Below, piece by piece: positions 35,462-44,961 of a DNA stretch of 51,678 nucleotides. The notes below the pieces were generated by a model. That model had not been told where the DNA came from, did not search any database, and saw nothing but the letters and a program-made list of their open reading frames with translations. The first letter of the stretch is position 1; every line of letters starts with the position of its first letter. The translations under genes were made by a program, and so were the position numbers. The stretch is from assembly GCA_029260735.1 (NCBI GenBank), contig JAJDCR010000173.1, positions 1 through 51,678 on the forward strand, read 5' to 3'. Source of the DNA: Planctomycetota bacterium. GTDB lineage: Bacteria; Planctomycetota; Uabimicrobiia; Uabimicrobiales; Uabimicrobiaceae.

Positions 35462-35569
35462 CTAAGGTCCATCATTAATAGGTTTTATAGTTTCAATTTC
35501 AGGTTTTTCTTCAGGTTTTTCTTCAGGTTTTTCTTCTTGAAAGTATTGATTTAAGTTACTAATTTTCAT
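35462..35569 (-). CDS. 35-aa acidic repeat peptide
   Basis: Reads MKISNLNQYFQ, then EEKP three times in tandem, then EIETIKPINDGP. AAAGGA lies 14 nt upstream of the ATG and a terminator precedes it. The tail TIKPIN is shared with the next small gene upstream (KTIKPIDRIE). It resembles an unprocessed small peptide or leader; function unknown. Confidence 0.45.
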   Translation of the reverse strand: MKISNLNQYFQEEKPEEKPEEKPEIETIKPINDGP

Positions 35570-35589
35570 ATTTGCGGTTTACATCCTTT

Positions 35590-35620
35590 AAAAAAAGGAT
35601 TAGAAGTTATCTAATCCTTT
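35590..35620 (-). terminator. Terminator between the two small peptide genes
   Basis: AAAGGATTAGA pairs with TCTAATCCTTT (small loop AACT), followed by a T-run on the minus transcript. It closes the 42-aa gene. Confidence 0.75.
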
Positions 35621-35629
35621 GCTGTTAGA

Positions 35630-35758
35630 TTATTCGATACGATCGATAGGTTTTATTGTTTTTATACAATCAATTTCATTGAAATGGTCAACAGTAAAGG
35701 TATTAAAAACTGTACAAACAAACATTAAAGTTAGCATAACTAAAAGATTTTGAAGCAT
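35630..35758 (-). CDS. 42-aa membrane peptide
   Basis: Begins MLQNLLVMLTLMFVCTVF, a single membrane helix or signal sequence, and ends IKTIKPIDRIE. GGAAGG lies 4 nt before the chosen ATG; an upstream in-frame ATG (35770) has none. Followed 10 bp later by a clear terminator, which supports real expression. Shares its last motif with the 35-aa peptide. Confidence 0.5.
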   Translation of the reverse strand: MLQNLLVMLTLMFVCTVFNTFTVDHFNEIDCIKTIKPIDRIE

Positions 35759-35770
35759 ACGGCCTTCCAT

Positions 35771-36365
35771 ATTTTGTTGGGGGTGTATTACAACATAAAC
35801 CCGCTCAACAATAGTAAAAGTATTGGTGAACGTATTAAGCCAAAAGATACACCTCTTTTGACTTATTTTAAAAGCAAAGATATTTATAGTTTGCCTTCAA
35901 AATATACGATAAAAAAAGAGAAATGATTGAAGGTATAAACTTTTTTTCCTAAATACAGGCTAATAGTAACAGAGTACTAAAGAGTATACCAACTTAATTA
36001 TAGCTTAAGATTTACTAGTTTTCAAAATAAAAAAATACTTTAGGTGGCTTTTTCTCAAAAAGAAAAAGTATAGTAATGATTTGTAACAAAGTTGCAAACT
36101 ATAATAAATTTTTTATTTTTGCTAGTATGTCAAACAGGATTGCTAGAGTTTTTCGTGGGGTTGTTTGTCTAACATTCTTAACAAAAGAGGCATTTACTCA
36201 TACTTCAACTAAATTGTATTGGAAAACTTATAGCATAACCTTATAGCTGTATATACGGAAATTTTATTGTTTGTTTATGATAAAAATCGGAAAATATTAG
36301 ATATTGACAATTTATCTAGGGAAACCGCATATGTTTGAATGGTAAATTTGGGCTAAAAACTTGTT
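35771..36365. other. AT-rich gap without gene
   Basis: 595 bp of AT-rich sequence. Apart from a weak inverted repeat (AAGCCAAAAGA near 35849 with TCTTTTGACTT) I see no frame, RNA or repeat that can be supported. It may contain the promoter for the small peptide genes. Confidence 0.5.
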
Positions 36366-38669
36366 TTAGCTATTATGAAATAAATTAATGAACCAACCAG
36401 GTGGTTTGTTGCCTCTTTTTTGATTATTTATGTATTTCCCTATCTGTATTTTGATGTCTGGTTCTAGTTTCTTTAGTCTGTCTTCTAAGATAGATATTGA
36501 TGATGATAAACATACAATCTCAAGTAATTCCCAATAGAAAGAATATTTTTTTTGAGTTCGATCAGAGAGTTTTTCCCATGATTCTTTCATTTGTAAATAT
36601 AACTCATTAAACTCCTTAGTAGTGACCAGTTGTTTAAAATCTTTCTTTTTCTTGGCTTTACATATTTTCATCCATAGCCAGTTGTAATATAAAATAAAAG
36701 ACTGACTATTTTTAAAATGGACAGTGTCAGGATAGTCTGTTTTGAAGTTAAAAATCAACTCTTCTGTCTTTTTGAGTAGAGTTTCAGGATCATCAGAGTC
36801 TTCGTTATCTTCGTTATCTTCGTTATCTTCGTTATGCATAGTAGCCCAAGCATAAGTGCTATAGCCTTTAATTAAAGATAACTCTATTCTTTTTCTTTCA
36901 ATATCAGTAGTATGGTTAACATTTTTAGACATTTTTAAAAGAACGTTTTCTAATTTTTTAGTAGGTATATCTTTTTCGGGATTCTCATCATGTTTCTCAT
37001 AAAGAGATACCATTGAGTTAAAATATTCATAAAAGAATTTTTTATTTTCTGGTAATTTTTGATAAAACTGGAATATCTTTCGACAATTTTCATATTGATA
37101 AAGACTTAAGTAGTAATCAGATAAAACGTAGGCTACTACCTCACGCTTTTTTGCATCTTCTCCTGACGAAGACAAATATTTTATGAGCCATTTACGTCTT
37201 TTTTCTGTAATCATCTGTTTAATGTTTTCTGGAATATAGATTATTCCTGCACTTTCCCATGAAACGGATATAAATTTAGTGAAAGATTTTTCTTTTTGAA
37301 CGTCATCATACCAAAGCCCTCCTCCTATAATAAAAAACAAAACAGCTACAATTTTTATTGCAATTTTTTTTTGCTTTTCAAAAGCTTCTTTCTGCTTGAA
37401 GAGTTCTTCATTATCAGCATGTTGTATACTGGCCGTCAGAAATTCTTGTATTCCAGGGGTTAAGGTTTTTTCTTTACTGATCCATTTTCTAGCATTATCT
37501 AAAGCTTTACCCTTCAACAAATATTTTGCAGATTTCTCTAAATTATCCCAGTTTAGATATGCTTTAGTAAATTCTTTCTCTTCTATTTCTTCTTTAATCC
37601 ACTGATCATTGAAAACCTCTTCAAAAATACGATTACGTACACAAAGATAATCCATTCCGTCTTCATTATAAATCCTACTCATTCCTGTCATTCTCAGTAC
37701 CATATTTACCGGAGTATCTTCTTTTATTTGTATTTTTTTATCTTTGATTAACTGATGATAAAGAAAGAGTATTTCCGATGTCGACTCTTTAGTTTTGTCT
37801 TTATGAAATGAACTTTCTGCGAAGATGAGGATGGGATCGCTAACACGACCACGTTTTAAAAATATCTCCCTAACAATAGCCTCAACCTGCCCTTCTTCTG
37901 AAGTCTTAGAGTTATTTGTTTTCAGGGTAAGAGCTTCACAAATTTTTTGTGTCATATATGGATGACCATTTGTCCAGGAGAATATAGCATCTAAGAATTT
38001 TTGCGGATTACCTTCTATTTTTTCCAGATTTGGTAAAAATCCCTTCATCTCCTCTATACTAAAATCTTCAAGTTTGACTCTATCACCCATATTAAAGGAA
38101 AAACGACTCTTGTCTCGCAAAAAATATCCTGGAGTAGTTACTCCTAATAAACAAAAAGTTATCTTGTTATCATCTATGCTCTCAGATATGAAACGAAGAA
38201 AAGTAAAAAAATCATCAGTAGAAAAATCAAGTCGATCTACTACTTCTAATTCATCGATAAATATTACAATAGGATCCTTAAAGTCATCTAATACTTTTTC
38301 CAAGAAACGTCGCCATCGTTTCGTAGAGGTAGAAAGTTCATAATGTTTCCATATATCTTCGGGATCATCTAGCTCTAACTCTTCGACAATCTCTTCGAGA
38401 ATTGTGAAATTCCATTGATCTGGAGTTATATTATCTGTACCAATAATGCTAAGGTCAACAACCGCGCATCTGATACCTTGTGCTTCCAAGTGCTTTCTGG
38501 CACGAATTCGTAGACTTGATTTACCAATTTGACGTGGTGCCAAAACATAGCAAGATTTTCCATTACTTAACAAATTGAATACTTCATCATCTGCAGCACG
38601 TCTTATATAAAGAGCGTCCTGGTTGAGAGGTCCGCCAGCCTGAAAGTAAGATGAATCTAAATCCACCAT
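36366..38669 (-). CDS. STAND-type AAA-like NTPase with membrane helix
   Basis: A 767-aa protein. The start ATG at 38669 (MVDLDSSYFQAGGPLNQDA) has AAGGAG 9 nt upstream and is preferred to a longer form. The N-terminal AAA-like domain has Walker A LAPRQIGKSSLR (near residue 41) and Walker B VIFIDELEVVD (near 136), with HPYMTQKICEAL of the winged helix. A membrane helix lies near 440 (IAIKIVAVLFFIIGGGLWY). The C-terminal half is helical and may hold TPR-like repeats, and includes a run EDNEDNEDNED coded by 9-bp repeats. Lies 28 bp past the stop of the EAD-STAND gene; the pair is likely one operon. Confidence 0.75.
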   Translation of the reverse strand: MVDLDSSYFQAGGPLNQDALYIRRAADDEVFNLLSNGKSCYVLAPRQIGKSSLRIRARKHLEAQGIRCAVVDLSIIGTDNITPDQWNFTILEEIVEELELDDPEDIWKHYELSTSTKRWRRFLEKVLDDFKDPIVIFIDELEVVDRLDFSTDDFFTFLRFISESIDDNKITFCLLGVTTPGYFLRDKSRFSFNMGDRVKLEDFSIEEMKGFLPNLEKIEGNPQKFLDAIFSWTNGHPYMTQKICEALTLKTNNSKTSEEGQVEAIVREIFLKRGRVSDPILIFAESSFHKDKTKESTSEILFLYHQLIKDKKIQIKEDTPVNMVLRMTGMSRIYNEDGMDYLCVRNRIFEEVFNDQWIKEEIEEKEFTKAYLNWDNLEKSAKYLLKGKALDNARKWISKEKTLTPGIQEFLTASIQHADNEELFKQKEAFEKQKKIAIKIVAVLFFIIGGGLWYDDVQKEKSFTKFISVSWESAGIIYIPENIKQMITEKRRKWLIKYLSSSGEDAKKREVVAYVLSDYYLSLYQYENCRKIFQFYQKLPENKKFFYEYFNSMVSLYEKHDENPEKDIPTKKLENVLLKMSKNVNHTTDIERKRIELSLIKGYSTYAWATMHNEDNEDNEDNEDSDDPETLLKKTEELIFNFKTDYPDTVHFKNSQSFILYYNWLWMKICKAKKKKDFKQLVTTKEFNELYLQMKESWEKLSDRTQKKYSFYWELLEIVCLSSSISILEDRLKKLEPDIKIQIGKYINNQKRGNKPPGWFINLFHNS

Positions 38670-38697
38670 CGTTATATTCTCCTTGTTAGGCTTAGAT

Positions 38698-40227
38698 TTA
38701 CAGATGAAACTTGTAAATTTTATACCGAGGTTCATTGCCTGATGAGTTGATTAATCCGGCACTATACAAACGTTGATATGTTTTATATTCGAGATGGAAG
38801 CTTGAGTTACTTGCGATCTTAGAGAAAGCTTTTCTAAGATCTTCTTCTTGTAGTAGATCATCGTAAGTCTCACTTAAATATTTTCTATACATTTTAATAG
38901 AAGGGTCAAGTAGCTCGTCTAATGACATATTTTCTTTGGCAGCATTATACATTAAAAGTTTAACTAAAAATGGATGCCCTCCAATTAGCTCCATAATTCT
39001 TTCAATATCTTTTTCTGAGTAAGATAACTCATATCGATTTTTGAGTTCAGAGATCTGTTCTTTGTCAAAATCCTCCATTTCAATTACTTTTCCAAAATCT
39101 TTGATATTTTCTGAGCCTAGGAGGGCGGGTGTAGTTGACCTAGCAATTAGAAGCACCTGAAAATGTGACCAAGGTTTTTTATGTCCTTTCCCTTTCCATC
39201 CTCTCAGTATTTGGAAAAAGCTATCCGCTACAGGCATTTCTTCGAAATGATCAATGGCTAAAATCAATTTTTTATTGTTTATCTTTGGCAAAATATTGTT
39301 AAGTAGAGCTTTCATTCTATTAAAGTTGTTGCGTTCATTCCAGGCTACAGAAACCAAATTTTCAGGAAAATTCAGCTCCTCCACTATTTTTTTTGCTAGT
39401 TCAAGCAAAAAATTATCCATAGATTTTAAAACCTTTTTTTCTTCATCTACGTATTCTAATAGATCTATTTCTACGATTTGATAGTCTTCAAAAAAGATAT
39501 CTTTAAAGTTTATCAAATGAGAAAAAAGCCAGGTTTTACCAAAACGCCTTGGACCCCAAAGAAGTACAGGAAATCTTTTTAAAGCAACCTGTATTTCTTC
39601 TTCTTTAGTTTTCCGATTTATGTAAAAATCTGGACAATAAGGTCCTCCTGGTTCTAATTTTTCGAAAGATGTTTTTTTTCCAGTATTTTCTAAAATTGTT
39701 GTTGGACTTTTTCGAGCAGGGAGTGCCCTTGAAGTTTCGGGAGACGTTTTTTTGCCAATATCCCCTGGAGTTGTTGCTGAGCGTCTTTCAGTAGGAAATG
39801 AATTAGATGTTTTTTTAGATACTCTATCACTATGATAGTTACGGAGAATTTCATATGAACTTTGGAAATCTTGGTGATCAGGAAACTTTTTTTTGTAAGC
39901 TAAAATTAAGATTTCAACTTCATCTTTTTTCTTAAAATATTCAATTACCCCATCGCAAATAATTTCTTTTTTACTTTGTGTTAAAAGATTATCTTCTCCG
40001 TGCATAATCTTTAACAAATCAGGGTCACTAGGTATTATTTCCTCTAGTTTTTGTTCGATAGGAGCTGTAAGGATAAGATTTTGTAACTCACGGATCCTTC
40101 CTAGGGAACTTACCATTGCCGTCCTTAAAATAAGTTGTTGATCTCCATTTAATTTCAAGTTTATTTCCTTCAAAATTGAGTCATTTTTAATAGAATCTGA
40201 AACTGGCTCTCTTTCAAGTTCTTTCAA
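38698..40227 (-). CDS. EAD - STAND NTPase
   Basis: A 509-aa protein. Residues about 19-130 are the same EAD as in the trypsin protein (LNGDQQLILRTAMVSSLGRI, DHQDFQSSYEIL). A Ser/Pro/Thr-rich linker with two copies of a TTxxxxxGKKTS-like unit follows. From about 195 an AAA-like NTPase has Walker A LLWGPRRFGKTWL (near 227), Walker B LILAIDHFEEM (near 325) and GGHPFLVKLLM. The shared EAD suggests it recruits EAD-bearing effectors. The start is uncertain: the frame opens at a TTG just after an in-frame TAG, and a coding-like stretch precedes the TAG. Confidence 0.7.
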   Translation of the reverse strand: MKELEREPVSDSIKNDSILKEINLKLNGDQQLILRTAMVSSLGRIRELQNLILTAPIEQKLEEIIPSDPDLLKIMHGEDNLLTQSKKEIICDGVIEYFKKKDEVEILILAYKKKFPDHQDFQSSYEILRNYHSDRVSKKTSNSFPTERRSATTPGDIGKKTSPETSRALPARKSPTTILENTGKKTSFEKLEPGGPYCPDFYINRKTKEEEIQVALKRFPVLLWGPRRFGKTWLFSHLINFKDIFFEDYQIVEIDLLEYVDEEKKVLKSMDNFLLELAKKIVEELNFPENLVSVAWNERNNFNRMKALLNNILPKINNKKLILAIDHFEEMPVADSFFQILRGWKGKGHKKPWSHFQVLLIARSTTPALLGSENIKDFGKVIEMEDFDKEQISELKNRYELSYSEKDIERIMELIGGHPFLVKLLMYNAAKENMSLDELLDPSIKMYRKYLSETYDDLLQEEDLRKAFSKIASNSSFHLEYKTYQRLYSAGLINSSGNEPRYKIYKFHL

Positions 40228-40230
40228 ACT

Positions 40231-40449
40231 CTACAGTAGAGATTTTTTTTGACTAGCTGGAACTCGGTATCCATTATCAAGTCCCAATATGTCTATGAAG
40301 GAAATGCTTCTCTCAATTTCTTCATAGCCCATGAGTGAAAATGTCCTCATTTTAGCGAATATGGAAATACTGATTATATGAGTATCATATATTAACAACT
40401 GAGTATTACTTTCGTCAATCTTACGAATAGTAAATTTTAGCTTATTGTG
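40231..40449 (-). pseudogene. Coding remnant in frame with and upstream of the EAD-STAND gene
   Basis: A frame reads KFTIRKIDESNTQLLIYD, then FAKMRTFSLMGYEEIERS, ISFIDILGLDNGYRVPAS and ends in TAG two codons before the EAD-STAND start, in the same frame. It looks like a real protein piece. Either a longer EAD protein has been cut by a stop mutation or an unrelated gene tail is fused here. The first part is shared with 34857-34928. Confidence 0.4.
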
Positions 40450-40581
40450 ATTATTTCAACTAGTAAACTAAGTGATTTGTTAATGCACCACGAGAAATTA
40501 TTTTTTAGTATTTTATTTTTAGATAGAGAAATAAAAGTCCTCTATCTTTCCAAAACCAGAAATATCCTGATAGATCTCACT

Positions 40582-40615
40582 AAAAAAAGCCGAGCACTTT
40601 CGGCACCCGACTTTT
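40582..40615 (-). terminator. Terminator of the dispersed GCCGAG family
   Basis: AAAAAGCCGAG with the imperfect complement CCCGACTTTT. Preceded on the minus strand by a short frame ending LGKKLKDEVGELKSRDR (about 40636-40705), probably the tail of a lost gene. Confidence 0.6.
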
Positions 40616-40707
40616 GATAAGACGACTCGACTATCTATCCCTGCTTTTCAACTCACCCACTTCATCCTTAAGCTTCTTTCCCAAATAGCATCCTCTTCTG
40701 ATCTAGT

Positions 40708-40730
40708 TATAAGGCGTCGAATTAAAAGAG
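40708..40730 (+). repeat. Solo left end of the D,D35E transposon
   Basis: TATAAGGCGTCGAATTAAAA and three more bases match the first 23 bp of the transposon at 11313 exactly, then diverge. It marks a second, lost or deleted insertion. The remaining sequence to 40958 shows no gene. Confidence 0.65.
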
Positions 40731-40958
40731 ATTGTTTTCTCTAGGACTTTGGCATGGTGTTTTTTTCAGAATCGGCGACGGTGTGGGAAATTTACCTAGC
40801 GAAATATTATTAACCAAGCACTATTTTCGTTAACCTCGTTTATTTTTGATAACGTATACTGTTTTGTCGCAAATTTTGCGGCAGAATAGTATGAACATGA
40901 TCACCAAACTTTTTGATAACAACCCAACTACAAACCATAGCTGAAAGTTCATAAATTT

Positions 40959-42881
40959 CTATTTGCTACGAATAGCTAAAACACGAAAAAATTTCTTAGT
41001 ATATATGTTATGTTTATGAACTGTTCTATCTAAAACTCTATACGATTTTGAAAGTGCGTCTTTAGGTTTATCTTTACTAAACCATAAGTAAGTAAAATTT
41101 TTCTTAAATTCTTTTTCTTTATTCGGATAAATGTTTAGAAAATGATCTAACTCCTCTTTTGTAGGAAATCTCCAGCTTGTTCCTGGATTAGAGATATTTA
41201 ATCTTTCTATAAAGCTATTAGCCTCATTCCATATGATATCTGTATTATCTCCCATACACCATTCTAAGTAAGTTGATGGCATTGTAATTCTAGGGACAGG
41301 GACATACGCTTCTTTTTCTTCGTCCCATTGACGACCATTCCACCATTTAGGAAGTCCCTTTACATTTGCTATGTCCTGACAATACAATATTTGTTCTATT
41401 GTTATATTTGCTTTTGTAATATCAGCTCCTGCTAGGTTTGCTCCCCGCAGATTGGTTTCTCGCAGTTCGACTCCCCCCAGGTAGGCTCTTTGCAGGTCGG
41501 CTCCCCACAGGTCGGCTCCCATCAGGTCGGCTCCTTGCAGGTAGGCTCTTTGCAGGTCGGCTCCCCCCAGGTCGGCATCTTGCAGGTTGGCTCCCCGCAG
41601 GTTGGTTCCTTGCAGGTCGGCTTCCCTCAGGTCGGCTTCCCTCAGGTCGGCATCTTGCAGGCTGGCTCCCCTCAGGTCGGCTCCTTGCAGGTAAGGCCCT
41701 TCTAATTTTAAAGTTGTTTCATCAGGTATCCACCATTCTAGTAACTTTGGGTTTTGCTTTTTAATTAGTATCATCAAAGGGATACTAATTCCTGTGACTC
41801 CTGTGATGTTTCGACAAGACAATATTTGTTCAACAGTTAAGTTTTTTGATTCTAGCAGGTAGGCGTCTTGCAGGCCGGCGTATTGCAGGTTGGCTCCTTC
41901 CAGGTTGGCTCCTTCCAGGTTGGTATCTTTCAAATTGGCGTATTGTAATTTGACTTCTTTCAGGTTAGAGTATTGCAAATCCGCACATTCTAGGTTAACA
42001 TCTTGTAAATTAGCTCCTTCCAAGCGAGCCCACCCCAAACGGGCATATTGAAGGTAAGCTCCTTCTAGAATGGATCCTTTTAATTTAGCGTATTGCAAGT
42101 CTGCATATTGAAGGTAAGCTCCTTTCAAGTTAGCAAATTCTAACTCTATTCTTTCTAATTTTATACCTGATAAGTCAGCCTCGACTAGAATGGTTTGGTG
42201 AAATTTTGTTTCACCTTCTTTCACTAATTTTTTAAAAGCACTTGTTCTTTTTTTGATATTTGTGTTTAGATTGTTTAGTGTTTCTCGCCAACCTTCTATT
42301 AGCCTTTTTTTACCTGTTACTTGTGTTATTGCCACGAGTGCTATAAACATAGTAACAATAAGACACATTGTGAAGGTTTTATTTCTTTTCCTGCTGAATG
42401 AAAGCTGAATGAATTTTGAGTGCTTAGGAGAAACATCTACTTGATGTATTCTTTTTACTTGGTTTTGTTTAGTTTTTCCTATTGGTTGTTCTTCAAAGCT
42501 CAGAAGGTCTTGATTTACTTTTCTAGCTATTGTTTCCCATTCTCTAAAAGAAATTTCTAAATCTTCCAGTGTAGGTCTGTTTTCTGGGTTTTCTTCCAAG
42601 CATCTTTTCAGTATATTGTCACATCCAAAACTTGAATCTAACTCATTGATATTTTCCGGAGAATATTTTTTTGTTGTAAACAAATAAAGCATGGTTGCGC
42701 CAAAGCTATAAATATCACTATATTTTTTGATCTCCTCTCCAATGGGACTACGTTGTTCGGGTGGCGCAAATGCCAAAGTACCAATAATGTGATTTGCAAG
42801 TACTGAATAGTCTGAATGACCTGAATTACTCATATAGGTATTCTGAGCTTGCTTGAGTATTGGTGTCCCTTCGGTAAGCAA
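40959..42881 (-). pseudogene. Ser/Thr kinase - TM - pentapeptide - DUF1566-like protein, N-terminus lost
   Basis: 640 residues remain. Residues 1-115 are only the C-lobe of a protein kinase: activation segment end GTLAFAPPEQ, SDIYSFGATMLYLF and the end ENPENRPTLEDL. The ATP-binding lobe and HRD/DFG motifs are missing because an IS66 element abuts the frame. A membrane helix lies near 172-192, pentapeptide blocks at about 229-343 and 394-490, and a C-terminal DUF1566/FGE-like domain (SWRFPTKEELDHFL). The first residues MLTEG are partly IS-derived. Without the N-lobe the kinase cannot work. Confidence 0.75.
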
Positions 42882-42995
42882 GGAATTTTAGAATTTTTTT
42901 AAATTTTTCTCACGAAGAAAAGCAAAATTTGGTATATGTATCTACGAATGGAAATAAAAACAAAAACGGCAAACTGATTTTAGAAGCGTAAAATA

Positions 42996-44615
42996 ATGGG
43001 CAGAAAAAGAAAAAAGAGCATAAAACTAGAGATAACACAAAAAGAAATAGAATCTGCTCTGGAAGAATCAAAAAACTGTCTAAGCAGTAAAAGTCACAGA
43101 ACGTTTGAAAAAATGGCAGAGGCATTGCAGACGATAACGGTAATACTAGAAGCACAAAATGCAAGGATAGAAAAACTAGAGAAAGAACTAAAAGGAATAA
43201 AATCAGAAAAGTCGTCGAAGATATTTGAAGAAAATAAAGGTAATGCAGCCGCCTGTTCATCAAAGAAAAGAACTAAAAAACGTAAAGGTCACGGCCGATT
43301 AAGCGTAGAAAAATACACAGGTGCAGAGAAAGAATGGGTAGAACACCCAGAGTTGAATTCTGGTAACCCATGTCCTGAATGCTTAAAAGGCAAAGTATAC
43401 CAAGAAAAAGCAGGTGTTTTCATTCATGTGACAGCAAGACCACCAATCGACGCAAAAATCTACGAAACACAAAAATATCGTTGTAATCTATGTGGCGAAA
43501 TTTATGAAGCCGATTTGCCAAACGAAGTTCCGAGCGTTCCAGATAACAGACGCAAACACTATGATGCCTCAGCAAAATCAATGATGGCAATATTGAGGTA
43601 TGGCAACGGTTTTCCACTAAACAGGCTAGAAAAGCTCCAAGCAAGTTTAGGTATTCCTTTACCAGCAACAACAGCTTGGGATAAAACCAAAGAGCTTGCA
43701 AGTGAAATTTCACCGATCTACGAAGAGCTTAAACGATTGGCAGCTCAAGGAGATATTCTTTGTACCGACGATACTGGAATGACAATACTCGAAACAAAGA
43801 AAGAAATAAAACAAGAGGTGAAAGAAGCCGAGGGTAAAAAAACGAGAACAGGTATTTTCACCACAGGAATCGTATCAACTATCAAAGATAAAAAAGTTGC
43901 GTTGTTTTTCACTGGTCGTAAACATGCTGGAGAAAACTTTGATGAGTTACTACAGAAAAGAGAATCGGATCGTAGTCCTCCACTGCAAATGACCGATGGC
44001 AAAATAGGAAATACATTAGAAACAACATCAGCAGTTGTATGCCACTGTAATGCTCACGCTCGGCGATATTTTGTCGATGTCTCGGAAAACTTCCCGCAAG
44101 AGTGTACTTATGTACTCTTGGAAGTTTATCGTAATATTTACAAATTTGATGCCGAAGCCAAGAAGAATGGTATGTCTGCGTGGGAAAGACTTGAACATCA
44201 CAAGAAAAATAGTGCGCCTATAATGGAGGAATTTCGTCTGTGGTTGAAACGACAGTTTGACGAAAAACTTGTTGAGGAAAATTCTGGTTTGGGTAAGGCT
44301 ATTAACTACGTCCAAAAACGTTGGTCAAAGCTAACTCGTTTTTTACACGTTCCTGGTGCTCCTTTGGATAACAATATTTGCGAACGCGCACTAAAAAAAG
44401 CTATTTGCCATCGCAAAAATTCGTTATTCTATAAAACCGCCAACGGTGCTAGCGTTGGCGATTTGTTAATGTCAATTGTGCATACTTGCTTTTATGCTGG
44501 TGCTAACCCTTTCGATTACATTACTCAATTACAAAAGCATTTATCAAGAGCGATAAAGGATCCAGCTAAGTGGTTACCATGGAATTATTCTCTGCAATTG
44601 AACCGCAGTTTTTAA
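42996..44615 (+). CDS. tnpC: IS66 transposase TnpC
   Basis: A 539-aa IS66 DDE transposase. N-terminal coiled coil (KTITVILEAQNARIEKLEKE-like leucine zipper, about 40-75), a zinc-binding region (CPECLKG ... YRCNLCGE, about 125-165), then the catalytic core with LCTDDTGM (Asp), CHCNAHARRYF and the C-terminal NNICERALKKAICHRKNSLF with the glutamate. All conserved IS66 motifs are present, so it is probably active. Its end overlaps that of tnpB by 50 nt in the opposite direction. Confidence 0.9.
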   Translation: MGRKRKKSIKLEITQKEIESALEESKNCLSSKSHRTFEKMAEALQTITVILEAQNARIEKLEKELKGIKSEKSSKIFEENKGNAAACSSKKRTKKRKGHGRLSVEKYTGAEKEWVEHPELNSGNPCPECLKGKVYQEKAGVFIHVTARPPIDAKIYETQKYRCNLCGEIYEADLPNEVPSVPDNRRKHYDASAKSMMAILRYGNGFPLNRLEKLQASLGIPLPATTAWDKTKELASEISPIYEELKRLAAQGDILCTDDTGMTILETKKEIKQEVKEAEGKKTRTGIFTTGIVSTIKDKKVALFFTGRKHAGENFDELLQKRESDRSPPLQMTDGKIGNTLETTSAVVCHCNAHARRYFVDVSENFPQECTYVLLEVYRNIYKFDAEAKKNGMSAWERLEHHKKNSAPIMEEFRLWLKRQFDEKLVEENSGLGKAINYVQKRWSKLTRFLHVPGAPLDNNICERALKKAICHRKNSLFYKTANGASVGDLLMSIVHTCFYAGANPFDYITQLQKHLSRAIKDPAKWLPWNYSLQLNRSF

Positions 44616-44961
44616 TCGCTCGCCAAGTTTCACCCACTTTGCATTCTGTCGGATTACCACTCCATATCAGTAGTTGCAATTCATATGCTGCTAATTCGAC
44701 AGATGCTGAGTCATACTTTTCTGGCCACCAGGAAAATTTTCCCTTTGATAACCGCTTGTGAAGAAGCCAGAAGCCCTGACCATCGTAAACCAACAGTTTT
44801 ATCGCCGTCTTCTTTCTATTTCGGAAGACGAAGACATTGCCTGAAAATGGATCTTCTTCGAGTACCTTACGACAACTTGCTGCTAACGAATCTATGCCTT
44901 TCCTGAAATCTGCTGCTTCTATCATTACAACTATCCGCATGTGGGGAGTTATTTGCAGCAT
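44566..44961 (-). CDS. tnpB: IS66 accessory protein TnpB
   Basis: 131 aa starting MLQITPHMRIVV, with the family core DFRKGIDSLAASCR, NVFVFRNRKKTAIKLLVYD and GFWLLHKRLSKGKF. IS66 Orf2 proteins assist transposition. The ATG overlaps the tnpA stop (TGATG) and has GGAGG upstream. It runs against tnpC, unlike the usual same-strand order. Confidence 0.85.
   Translation of the reverse strand: MLQITPHMRIVVMIEAADFRKGIDSLAASCRKVLEEDPFSGNVFVFRNRKKTAIKLLVYDGQGFWLLHKRLSKGKFSWWPEKYDSASVELAAYELQLLIWSGNPTECKVGETWRAIKNCGSIAENNSMVTT

Noticed and set aside
41438..41764. Arg/Gly/Leu-rich open frame on the plus strand
   Set aside because: It is the antisense shadow of the 15-bp pentapeptide repeats of the kinase gene; repeats keep several frames open.
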